A stretch of DNA of 8,359 nt from an uncultured Clostridia bacterium (GCA_947628885.1 CANRBO010000049.1:1-8359), one strand, 5' to 3'; positions 1 through 6,585 are shown, counted from the first letter of the stretch. The notes: generated by a model not told the origin, from the letters alone. Program-made: numbers and translations.

Positions 1-568
1 AATCTGTACCTGCTTTTAACATTTCTAGACCATATTCTTCTGCATTTATTTCAGCTATTTTTTCTAGCTCGCTGTATGCTTCTCTGTCTTTATCTGTACA
101 TGTTGGAGATTTCAATAATAATGTATCTGATATAATTGCACTCAACATTAATTTTGCAGATACTTTATCTATCTCAATATTTTCTCTTTTAAATATTTCA
201 AAAAGAACTGTTGAAGTACATCCATAAGGCTTTGCCATATAATATAGTGGATATACTGTTTCAAATGCTGCTATTCTATGATGATCTATAACACCTATTA
301 TTTCTGCTTTTTCTCTTCCGTCTATACTTTGCTCTTTTTCATTATGGTCAACTAATATAATTTTTTGACCTTCTTCTATTTCTGATATTTTTTTAGGAAC
401 TTCTATACCCAAATAATTAAAAACATATTCTGTTTCCTTATTTAAATCTCCTAATCTTACAGCCTCTGCATCTAATCCATAATGCTTAGCCAATTTTTCT
501 GTTACTACACTAGAACATATTGAATCCGTGTCCGGACTTTTGTGTCCAAAAATTAATATTTTTTCCAT
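1..568 (-). CDS. ppaC: Manganese-dependent inorganic pyrophosphatase (class C, DHH family), N-terminal part
   Basis: This cytosolic enzyme hydrolyses pyrophosphate to two phosphates and so drives nucleotide, amino-acid and polymer synthesis forward. The translation begins MEKILIFGHKSPDTDS and carries the DHH-phosphoesterase metal motifs in order: H9, D13 and D15 in GHKSPDTD, D74 in VDHNE, the D95-H96-H97 triad, and D148 in SAIISDTLL. These are the ligand positions known for the Bacillus subtilis enzyme. The segment SPTCTDKD and the run EYGLEMLKAGTD at the window edge are also family hallmarks. About 189 of roughly 310 expected residues are present. The gene leaves the window at base 1, so the C-terminal DHHA2 substrate-binding domain is not visible. 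The start ATG (566-568) follows a purine-rich GGGAAG rather than a full AGGAGG. It is divergent from cotJA and has its own promoter. Identification is very secure. Confidence 0.97.
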   Translation of the reverse strand, partial: MEKILIFGHKSPDTDSICSSVVTEKLAKHYGLDAEAVRLGDLNKETEYVFNYLGIEVPKKISEIEEGQKIILVDHNEKEQSIDGREKAEIIGVIDHHRIAAFETVYPLYYMAKPYGCTSTVLFEIFKRENIEIDKVSAKLMLSAIISDTLLLKSPTCTDKDREAYSELEKIAEINAEEYGLEMLKAGTD

Positions 569-602
569 TTATTTTCTTCCCTTTCTTTTTATATTCTTAA
601 CA

Positions 603-631
603 ATTATACCTTTAAAATATCGTATTGTCAA
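603..631 (-). promoter_or_regulatory. Sigma-A promoter of ppaC
   Basis: Read on the minus strand, TTGACA (626-631) is followed after exactly 17 bp by TATAAT (603-608), a perfect match to the vegetative consensus. Transcription should start near 596, giving a leader of about 28 nt before the ppaC start codon. This suggests strong constitutive expression. No operator-like repeat is visible next to it. Confidence 0.9.
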
Positions 632-738
632 ATGTGATTTTATTTCAAAATCTTTGTACTTAACTTCTCACCTAATGCTTTGAAATATTGTATTTCCTTG
701 GCAAAGTTGCATTTAACTTTTTTGCTCTTGTAATAGTA

Positions 739-766
739 ACCTTTAGCAACAAGTTACCATAAAATA
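739..766 (+). promoter_or_regulatory. Probable mother-cell sporulation promoter of cotJABC
   Basis: CATAAAATA at 758-766 fits the sigma-K -10 pattern CATANNNTA, and the AC at 739-740 lies 17 bp upstream, as in the sigma-K -35. The same -10 also fits sigma-E (CATACAnT) at most positions, with TAACCTT at 737-743 as a partial sigma-E -35. Transcription would start around 772, leaving a short leader before the AGGAGG at 781-786. In B. subtilis cotJ is sigma-E controlled, and sigma-E and sigma-K have overlapping specificity, so the choice between them is open. No good TTGACA/TATAAT pair was seen here on the plus strand. Confidence 0.6.
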
Positions 767-792
767 TATTAGACTTAATTAGGAGGAATAAA

Positions 793-1125
793 ATGTATAG
801 ATACAAAAATCGTACCAATTGTCCTTGTATGAATAATAATTCAAATCAAGTGATTACTTTAAGCAATATTCAAAACAATGACAAAGATGATAAATGCGCT
901 TGTGGCTTTAATGACCCATCTGCATTTCCTGAAAACTATATGTATGGTCAAAGTTATGTGCCAATTCAATATATCGACACTACTTTCAAACCAACAATAG
1001 CTTTAAAAATGGGCAGTCTTTACCCTGAACTTGTTAGTCCTTATGAACCAGGTCAAGGCATGGCTGAAATAGAATATTTAAGAAATGCAACTATGAACGA
1101 AGGGAGATGTCCAAATGCCTTATAA
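793..1125 (+). CDS. cotJA: Spore coat-associated protein CotJA
   Basis: This is a small inner-coat protein made in the mother cell and thought to assemble with CotJB and CotJC. The 110-residue product has the CotJA core at about residues 55-88: YVPIQYID, then FKPTIALKMGSLYPELVSPYEPGQG, which is the family's alternating P/Y/G pattern ending in LYPEL. Before the core is a polar, Asn-rich extension of about 50 residues with two Cys-x-Cys pairs (C10-P-C12 and C35-A-C37) and a later C106. B. subtilis CotJA is shorter (about 80 residues). The ATG at 793 follows AGGAGG (781-786) at ideal spacing. The last 11 bases overlap the start of cotJB in another frame, which indicates translational coupling. 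It is first in the operon behind a sporulation-type promoter. Confidence 0.93.
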   Translation: MYRYKNRTNCPCMNNNSNQVITLSNIQNNDKDDKCACGFNDPSAFPENYMYGQSYVPIQYIDTTFKPTIALKMGSLYPELVSPYEPGQGMAEIEYLRNATMNEGRCPNAL

Positions 1126-1396
1126 TTGCGTTATAAATCAAGATGATAATTTATCAAAAGCAGAATTAATGAATTTAATTCAAAGTTATGCTTTTGCTGT
1201 AAATGATTTAACATTATATTTAGACACTCATAAAGATGATGAAAAAGCTCTACAACTTCACAATCAATATACTAGAGAGCTTAGAAACTATATGAATAGT
1301 TATGAGAAAAAATATGGACCTCTTACAATGTACTGTCCATGCAATAGTTGGAGATGGATTGCTAATCCATGGCCTTGGGAAGGAGGAAATAATTAG
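1115..1396 (+). CDS. cotJB: Spore coat protein CotJB
   Basis: This is the second gene of the cotJ operon, a 93-residue spore-coat component. Visible family features are a helical first half with FAVNDLTLYLDTHKDDEKAL (residues 27-46, the conserved NLYLDTHPDD-like block), YTRELRNYMNSYEKKYGPLT (52-71), and the tryptophan-rich tail WRWIANPWPWEGG (79-91), which ends almost every CotJB. Odd here is a C74-P75-C76 motif just before that tail, plus C5 near the start. It begins inside the end of cotJA, with AGGGAG (1101-1106) as ribosome site. It ends two bases before the cotJC ATG, and the cotJC Shine-Dalgarno sequence lies inside its last codons. Its biochemical role is unknown; assignment to the family is firm. 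Confidence 0.95.
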   Translation: MPYNCVINQDDNLSKAELMNLIQSYAFAVNDLTLYLDTHKDDEKALQLHNQYTRELRNYMNSYEKKYGPLTMYCPCNSWRWIANPWPWEGGNN

Positions 1397-1398
1397 AT

Positions 1399-2049
1399 AT
1401 GTGGACTTACAACAAAATGCTTCAGTATCCAATAAATATAAAACAAAAGGATCCAAGACTTGCTAAATGGATAATTTCGCAATATGGTGGTCCTGACGGC
1501 GAACTTGCAGCTTCACTTCGATATTTATCTCAAAGATTTGGCATGCCTGATACTAGGTCAAAAGCTGTTTTAAATGATATTGGAACTGAAGAGTTAGCGC
1601 ACCTAGAAATGGTTGGAACTATAGTTCATCAACTTACTAAAGATGCTTCAATTGAAGAGATTGAAAAAGCAGGTTTAGGTGATTATTACACAGACCACGG
1701 AGTTGATGTATATCCAAGTTCTGCTTCTGGAGTACCTTTCACAGCTGCCTATATCGCTGCAAAAAGCGACCCTATTGCTAATCTTCAAGAAGATTTAGCA
1801 GCAGAGCAAAAAGCTAGAGCAACCTACGAAAAATTAATAGATTTGTCAAGAGACAATCCTGATGTAGTTGATGCTCTTAGATATTTAAGGCAAAGAGAAA
1901 TCGTTCATTTCCAAAGATTTGGAGAAACTTTGAGAGGTGTTCAAGATTTGTTAATGCAAAAAAGATGCTTCATGATGAACGACGGAACTTCTAATGCTAA
2001 ACTTTTAACTCCTTGCAATGCAGAAGCTAAGAGCGAAAATAATGATTAG
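1399..2049 (+). CDS. cotJC: Spore coat manganese-catalase family protein CotJC
   Basis: This four-helix-bundle protein of the dimanganese catalase family sits in the spore coat, where it may remove hydrogen peroxide. The five expected metal ligands are all in place: E35 (GPDGELAASLRY), E65 and H68 (TEELAHLEM), E136 (LAAEQKAR) and H170 (REIVHFQRFGE). They match the layout of Lactobacillus manganese catalase (E35, E66, H69, E148, H181), so catalysis is plausible. The protein starts MWTYNKMLQYPI, typical of CotJC. The 216-residue length exceeds the roughly 190 of B. subtilis CotJC because of a C-terminal tail (about 186-216) with C190 and C206. The ATG at 1399 follows AGGAGG (1381-1386) located inside cotJB. 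It is last in the operon, and a terminator hairpin follows 67 bp later. Confidence 0.97.
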   Translation: MWTYNKMLQYPINIKQKDPRLAKWIISQYGGPDGELAASLRYLSQRFGMPDTRSKAVLNDIGTEELAHLEMVGTIVHQLTKDASIEEIEKAGLGDYYTDHGVDVYPSSASGVPFTAAYIAAKSDPIANLQEDLAAEQKARATYEKLIDLSRDNPDVVDALRYLRQREIVHFQRFGETLRGVQDLLMQKRCFMMNDGTSNAKLLTPCNAEAKSENND

Positions 2050-2115
2050 AATTTATTGAACATTAGGTTAGAAACGAGCCTTTAGTTTAACTATAAACGA
2101 GTTTTCTGAAAAATT

Positions 2116-2141
2116 GGGGGGTACTTATAAAAGTATCCCCT
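2116..2141. terminator. Bidirectional rho-independent terminator shared by cotJC and pyk
   Basis: A 10-bp stem (2117-2126 with 2131-2140, one G-U pair, loop ATAA) can be extended by a further G-U pair at 2116/2141. On the plus strand it is followed by TATATTTTT (2141-2149), ending the cotJ operon. On the minus strand the same hairpin is followed by AATTTTTC (a run of five T at 2109-2113), which suits termination of pyk. The pyk stop codon (2140-2142) lies at the foot of the stem. Confidence 0.88.
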
Positions 2142-3579
2142 ATATTTTTACAATTCCACCCATAGTTTTATTTATTGGACATTTACTTAAAGGAACTATC
2201 TTATCTCCACCTGCGATAACGATTGTATCGCCCTTTTCAATGATTCCTTTTTCTTTTAATTTTTCAATTCCTTCTTCTATAGTTTTGTTTATAGTTTCTT
2301 TTCCTTCTATATATATTGGCGTTACGTTCCAAACTAGAGCTAATTGATTAAATGTTTTTCTATTATCTGTTATCGCTATTATTGGGCATTCAGGTCCAAG
2401 TCCTGATAGATTTCTTGCAGAATCGCCTGTATGTGTATAAACTACTATTGCATCTGCTTTCATGTTTTTGGCTGCAATACAATTAGCATAAGCTACATTT
2501 TGTGCTACAGTTTTTAGTTCTATATTTTCATTTTCATCAAATCTTTTCCAATATGCTATATCTGGTTCTACTCTTTTTGCAATTTTATCCATTGTTTTTA
2601 CACACTCTACTGGATATTCTCCTAATGCGCACTCTCCTGAAAGCATTATTGCTCCTGTTCTATCATATATAGCATTTGCGACGTCACTTGCTTCTGCTCT
2701 TGTTGGAAGTGGTTGATGTGTCATTGATTCAAGCATTTGAGTTGCTGTTATTGCTACTTTTCCTTCTTTATTACATGCTTTGATAATCTTCTTTTGCATT
2801 ATTGGTGGCTCCGTGAAATCAGTTTCTGTTGCTAAGTCTCCACGTGCAATCATTTGTCCGTCTGCTAGATTGATGATTGTATTCATGTTTTGTACACCTT
2901 CAACATTTTCTATTTTTGTGATTATTTTAATATCTTTTCCACCGTTTTCGTCCAAAACTTGTCTAACTTGCATTATGTCATCTTTATTTCTAGCAAATGA
3001 AATTGCGACATAGTCATACTCATGTTCACATGCTGTTTTCAAGTCATTTATATCTTTTTCTTTTAATGCTGGTAATCTTACCATTGTTCCTGGTAAATTT
3101 ATTGTTTTTCTACTTCCTAAACCATTTCCGTGTACAACTGTACATATTATATCTTTATTTACTATTTCATCAACAACTAATTCTATTGCTCCGTCGTCTA
3201 TTAAAATCTGAGAACCTGGTTGTACATCATTATACAAATCTTTATATGAAACTGATACTCTATCTTTATTTCCAATTATATCTTCATTTACTAATGCAAA
3301 TTTTTGACCGTCTTCTAATTGAATTTTTTCATCTCCAGTTTCAATTTTTCCTGTCCTTATTTCAGGTCCTTGCATATCTAGCAATAGAGCTATCGGAATA
3401 TCTAACTCTTCCCTTAATCTTATTATTTCTTCTGTTTTTTCTTTTTGTTCTTCCCAACTTCCATGTGAATAATTAATTCTTGTAACATTTAATCCTGCTT
3501 CAAATAATTCTTTAAGTTTTGTTTCACTGGCTGGACCAATTGTTCCTACTATTTTTGTTTTTCTAATATTTTTGTTCAT
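2140..3579 (-). CDS. pyk: Pyruvate kinase (divergent form)
   Basis: This cytosolic glycolytic enzyme converts phosphoenolpyruvate and ADP to pyruvate and ATP. It has 479 residues, matching the basic A/B/C-domain enzyme (E. coli PykF has 470) without the extra C-terminal domain of B. subtilis Pyk (585). Landmarks are TKIVGTIGPAS (8-18), R34 and N36 in TRINYSHG, DMQGPEIRTG (68-77), NLPGTMVRLPALKEKD (161-176), catalytic K222 and metal ligand E224 in TKIENVEGV, D248 in ARGDL, ITATQMLESM (277-286), PTRAEASDVANAI and MLSGECALGEYPVE. Several normally fixed positions differ: M69-Q70 for the usual Thr-Lys, T221 before the catalytic Lys, and ARGDLATE for ARGDLGVE. Active-site residues are nonetheless kept, so I expect an active enzyme. 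The start at 3577-3579 follows AGGAAAGGAAG. The stop lies in the shared terminator. It is co-directional with glgP but has its own promoter. Confidence 0.96.
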   Translation of the reverse strand: MNKNIRKTKIVGTIGPASETKLKELFEAGLNVTRINYSHGSWEEQKEKTEEIIRLREELDIPIALLLDMQGPEIRTGKIETGDEKIQLEDGQKFALVNEDIIGNKDRVSVSYKDLYNDVQPGSQILIDDGAIELVVDEIVNKDIICTVVHGNGLGSRKTINLPGTMVRLPALKEKDINDLKTACEHEYDYVAISFARNKDDIMQVRQVLDENGGKDIKIITKIENVEGVQNMNTIINLADGQMIARGDLATETDFTEPPIMQKKIIKACNKEGKVAITATQMLESMTHQPLPTRAEASDVANAIYDRTGAIMLSGECALGEYPVECVKTMDKIAKRVEPDIAYWKRFDENENIELKTVAQNVAYANCIAAKNMKADAIVVYTHTGDSARNLSGLGPECPIIAITDNRKTFNQLALVWNVTPIYIEGKETINKTIEEGIEKLKEKGIIEKGDTIVIAGGDKIVPLSKCPINKTMGGIVKI

Positions 3580-3618
3580 TTTTTTCTTCCTTTCCTTTCT
3601 AATCTAAGGCATAAATCC

Positions 3619-3678
3619 AGTTGGAAAATTTAATTCTTTTTCAACTATTTGTTTTGTGTCGATTTTCAACGCACAAAA
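3619..3678 (-). repeat. Two inverted repeats in the pyk 5' leader
   Basis: The first repeat has arms TTTTGTG (3652-3658) and CACAAAA (3672-3678), with an inner CG/CG pair across a one-base bulge and an 8-nt loop. It covers the predicted transcription start. The second (3619-3646) has arms AGTTG/CAACT continued by AAAA/TTTT, with one A-C mismatch in the pyk transcript. Neither is followed by a T-run, so they are not obvious terminators. They could be operator sites or a 5' stem-loop that stabilises the mRNA. The function is not known. Confidence 0.6.
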
Positions 3679-3681
3679 ATA

Positions 3682-3710
3682 ATTATATCATTATATTATA
3701 CTAATTTCAA
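3682..3710 (-). promoter_or_regulatory. Sigma-A promoter of pyk
   Basis: On the minus strand, TTGAAA (3705-3710) and TATAAT (3682-3687) are separated by exactly 17 bp. Transcription should begin near 3675, giving a leader of about 95 nt. The -35 hexamer is itself part of a TTTCAAC motif (plus-strand reading, 3705-3711) repeated at 3664-3670 and 3639-3645, which suggests that a regulator could compete with RNA polymerase here. Confidence 0.85.
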
Positions 3711-3900
3711 CTATTTTAGTCACATTTATACTAAAATTTTTATAGAATTGCATTTATTTTTTCACTTGACCCAAATTTTCTTTTCGTAATATTTTCTTTT
3801 AAAAGTATTATCTTATAACTAAAATTTTTATAAATATTTTAACTAGCATAAATGTAATTTTTTATATAATTTGGATTTTTACCAACCAAGGCATTAGCAA

Positions 3901-6480
3901 CTATTCACTAATCCATTTTATTAAATCTAAATTCGTGCTATCTAAAATCATATTGTTTTTAGGAATTACCCTAAATGTATAGCCATAGTCTCCACCAGTT
4001 TTTAATTCAATTTTTGCTGAATATTTATATTTATTTTTTTCTTTTTCTTTGCTCTTTTCTAATTCCATTGTTGTTATTTGTATATCGTCAACCACGCCTT
4101 GTTCAGTTATTTTTCCATAATATACTTGTACTTCAATGTCGCTTTCTTTTATTAAATCATTTGGTAGTTCAACATAACACTCAACATTTATTTTATTTCC
4201 AGCGTCTACAGTTATATCATTATAATTTGATTCGCTTTGAATTAATTTTATATTTTTCCATTGTTTTGATACAACATTTTTCCACTCTTCAAATTCAATT
4301 ACATTTTGCAAATCCTGATAATACTCTTTTCCTAAATTGCATACTGGCATATATATTTTTTGCAAATAATCTTGTAACATCCTTGCTGTGCTGAATTTCC
4401 ATGCATTTGAAACAATGCTATTCTTCATCATCTTTAGCCACTCATCAGAATATCCTTTTTCATTTTTTGAATAATACATTGGAATTATCCTGTTTTCTAG
4501 GGTATTATATAGGCTTTTTGCATCTTCTTCGTCTTGTTCTTCATAGCTTTGATATTTTGTATTAGAGCCTATTGCCCAGCCATTTTTTTGATTATATGCT
4601 TCTGCCCACCAACCGTCTAACACGCTAAAATTAATTACTCCATTGATTGCTGCTTTTTGTCCTGATGTTCCTGAAGCTTCTAGTGGTCTTCTTGGGTTAT
4701 TAAGCCATACATCTACTCCTGATACTAAATATCTTGACATGCCTATATTATAATTTTCAAGTATAAATATTTTCCCTTTGAATTGTGGTTTCAAAGACAA
4801 TTCATGAATATATCTAATTAGTTCTTGTCCTTCTTTATCTTGTGGGTGAGCTTTGCCTGCAAATATTATTTGTATTGGCATATTTTTTTGATTAAATATT
4901 TTTGTAATTCTCTCTAAGTCTCTAAATATTAATGTTGCTCTTTTATATGTAGCAAATCTTCTTGCAAATCCTATTGTTAAAACATTTTCATCTAATTGTC
5001 CAACTAATTCGTCAATTTGTTCATAAGAATAATTGCATCTTCTAAGTCTTTCAATGCTTGAATCTTTAACCATTTTTAAAAGTTTTTTCTTTCTTGATTG
5101 ATGTACTTCCCATAATTTTTCATCAGGTATTTTGTAGATATCTTGCCATATTTCTTCTTCTTGAATATTGTCTTGCCAATATGGTCTTAGATATTCATTA
5201 AACAAATCTTTTACTGTTGGTGCAAGCCATGAACAAGTATGTACACCGTTCGTTACATGATCTATTGGAGTTTCATTTGCTGGAATATTTGGCCATATAT
5301 CTCCAAACAATTCTCTTGAAACTGAACCATGCAATTTACTTACTCCATTTTTTCTTGCAGCAATTTTTAATGCTAATATTCCCATATTAAAAGTAGCTTT
5401 TTCTTTGTCATCAGGTTTCATACCAAGCTTTAAAAATGCGTCTTTTGTTATGCCAAGTTTTGTCCAATATTTATCAAAATATTTTTCAACCAAACTTACA
5501 GGGAATATGTCATTTCCTGCTGGTACTGGGGTATGTGTAGTAAATACGGTTTTACTCGTTACTATATCTTTTGCTATGTCAAATGAAACTTCTTTTTCTT
5601 TTATGATGTTATTTATTAATTCAAGAGTTAGAAATGCAGAGTGACCTTCGTTCATGTGATATACATTTGGATTTAGTCCTAATTCTTTAATTAGCTTCAC
5701 ACCGCCTATTCCAAGAACTATCTCTTGTTGAATACGCATTTCTTGATCTCCACCGTAAAGTGTAGTCGTTATATTTTTGTATTCTTCAATATTATCTTCT
5801 ATATCAGAATCCATTAGATATAATTCTACTCTTCCAACATCTAATTTCCAAACTTTTAAATTTAATTTTTTTAGTGGCATTTTTATTGATATTATTATAT
5901 CTTCGCCGTTTTTGTCTTTTACTGGTTTTAAAGGCAAATAATTCAAATCAATGTCTCTATATAAAGTTTCTTGACAGCCTTTTTCATCTATTTTTTGATT
6001 AAAATAGCCATGCTTATAAAGGAGCCCAATTCCTATTAATGGAATTCCCATATCACTTGCTGATTTCAAATGGTCTCCTGATAATATTCCTAAACCTCCA
6101 GCATATATTGGAGCTGTTTCATCAAGTCCATATTCTGCTGAAAAATATGCAATTAAATCTTCCTTATTTTCCGGATAATTTTTTCCAAACCATGTTGATT
6201 TAGAATCCATATAATCTTCAAAGTTTTTTACAACTTCATCATATTGACGTAAAAATTCGGCATCATTTACTGATTGCTCTAATTTTTCTTGTGATACAAA
6301 TTTTAAGAATTTTACGGGACTTTTCTCGCATTTTTCCCATAAATCAATATCCATGTTTTTGAATAATCTTAATAACTCTGTGTTCCATGACCACCACATA
6401 TTATATGACATATCATATAATTTTTCTATTCTTTTTGGTAATTGTGGTCTTACGGTAATTTTATTAAATATGTAAGACAT
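3901..6480 (-). CDS. glgP: Alpha-glucan (glycogen/maltodextrin) phosphorylase, GT35, with N-terminal DUF3417
   Basis: This cytosolic pyridoxal-phosphate enzyme removes glucose-1-phosphate from the ends of alpha-1,4-glucans. It is the Thermus/Thermotoga type of alpha-glucan phosphorylase rather than the E. coli GlgP/MalP type. The 859 residues show an N-terminal DUF3417-like region (about 10-120, with LYDMSYNMWWSWN at 21-33), then AYFSAEYGLDETAPIYAGGLGILSGDHLKSASD (111-143), YHMNEGHSAF (274-283), TTHTPVPAGND (314-324), IGFARRFATYKRA (503-515) and NNPRRPLEASGTSGQKAAINGV (594-615). K609 is the expected PLP-binding lysine. Residues 750-859 form the beta-rich tail usual in this subfamily (GDYGYTFRVIPKN at 830-842). 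Length is normal for the group. The start at 6478-6480 follows AAAGGAGG. A consensus promoter lies upstream, and pyk follows on the same strand. Chain-length preference (glycogen or maltodextrin) cannot be told from sequence. Confidence 0.96.
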   Translation of the reverse strand: MSYIFNKITVRPQLPKRIEKLYDMSYNMWWSWNTELLRLFKNMDIDLWEKCEKSPVKFLKFVSQEKLEQSVNDAEFLRQYDEVVKNFEDYMDSKSTWFGKNYPENKEDLIAYFSAEYGLDETAPIYAGGLGILSGDHLKSASDMGIPLIGIGLLYKHGYFNQKIDEKGCQETLYRDIDLNYLPLKPVKDKNGEDIIISIKMPLKKLNLKVWKLDVGRVELYLMDSDIEDNIEEYKNITTTLYGGDQEMRIQQEIVLGIGGVKLIKELGLNPNVYHMNEGHSAFLTLELINNIIKEKEVSFDIAKDIVTSKTVFTTHTPVPAGNDIFPVSLVEKYFDKYWTKLGITKDAFLKLGMKPDDKEKATFNMGILALKIAARKNGVSKLHGSVSRELFGDIWPNIPANETPIDHVTNGVHTCSWLAPTVKDLFNEYLRPYWQDNIQEEEIWQDIYKIPDEKLWEVHQSRKKKLLKMVKDSSIERLRRCNYSYEQIDELVGQLDENVLTIGFARRFATYKRATLIFRDLERITKIFNQKNMPIQIIFAGKAHPQDKEGQELIRYIHELSLKPQFKGKIFILENYNIGMSRYLVSGVDVWLNNPRRPLEASGTSGQKAAINGVINFSVLDGWWAEAYNQKNGWAIGSNTKYQSYEEQDEEDAKSLYNTLENRIIPMYYSKNEKGYSDEWLKMMKNSIVSNAWKFSTARMLQDYLQKIYMPVCNLGKEYYQDLQNVIEFEEWKNVVSKQWKNIKLIQSESNYNDITVDAGNKINVECYVELPNDLIKESDIEVQVYYGKITEQGVVDDIQITTMELEKSKEKEKNKYKYSAKIELKTGGDYGYTFRVIPKNNMILDSTNLDLIKWISE

Positions 6481-6539
6481 ACTCTCCTCCTTTGTAAATC
6501 AATTACTTTTGTGTTTTTTAATTTATTTTTATCAAATAT

Positions 6540-6568
6540 ATTATCTCTTAATGCAAAATTTTTGTCAA
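6540..6568 (-). promoter_or_regulatory. Sigma-A promoter of glgP
   Basis: On the minus strand, TTGACA (6563-6568) is followed after 17 bp by GATAAT (6540-6545), one mismatch from perfect. Transcription should begin near 6533, leaving a leader of about 53 nt. The -35 lies about 18 bp past the stop codon of the upstream ATPase gene. No terminator hairpin is visible between them, so glgP may also receive readthrough. Confidence 0.87.
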
Positions 6569-6585
6569 CGTTAAATTTAAAAAAA

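Larger units (their letters stand above)
3580..3900. other. Intergenic region between glgP and pyk
   Basis: This 321-bp, very AT-rich stretch has no credible gene on either strand. Its pyk-proximal part (3580-3717) holds the pyk ribosome site, leader, inverted repeats and promoter. Its glgP-proximal part (about 3718-3900) has a 15-bp direct repeat (3730-3744 and 3818-3832) and no clear terminator for glgP. The only hairpins after the glgP stop are short and lack a T-run, so some readthrough from glgP into pyk is possible. Confidence 0.7.

Noticed and set aside
703..720. AAAGTT-GCATTT-AACTTT hairpin with following Ts upstream of cotJA
   Set aside because: The stem is only six AT-rich pairs and no plus-strand gene ends before it, so a terminator role is unlikely.
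1250..1456. Minus-strand open frame across cotJB and cotJC
   Set aside because: It is antisense to two recognisable coat genes, with no ribosome site and no family resemblance.
2997..3476. Long plus-strand open frame rich in Leu/Phe inside pyk
   Set aside because: It lies antisense to well-conserved pyk codons, has no ribosome site, and its Leu/Phe-rich composition is what the complement of Lys/Glu-rich AT-biased coding DNA gives. The same reasoning removes plus-strand frames at 2114-2347, 2780-3013, 3975-4394, 5405-5644, 6783-7001 and 6950-7408.
3580..3675. Riboswitch or T-box in the pyk leader
   Set aside because: The leader is only about 95 nt and AT-rich, with no recognisable aptamer core, no specifier/T-box sequence and no terminator/antiterminator pair.
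3652..3678. CcpA cre site or Rex operator at the pyk start
   Set aside because: The central CG is offset by one base from the cre consensus, and the half-sites are too far apart for Rex. It is kept only as an unassigned inverted repeat.
3840..3905. Rho-independent terminator after glgP
   Set aside because: The hairpins that can be drawn (GGATTAG/CTAATGCC with a bulge, and TTGG/CCAA) are short and lack a following T-run on the minus strand.
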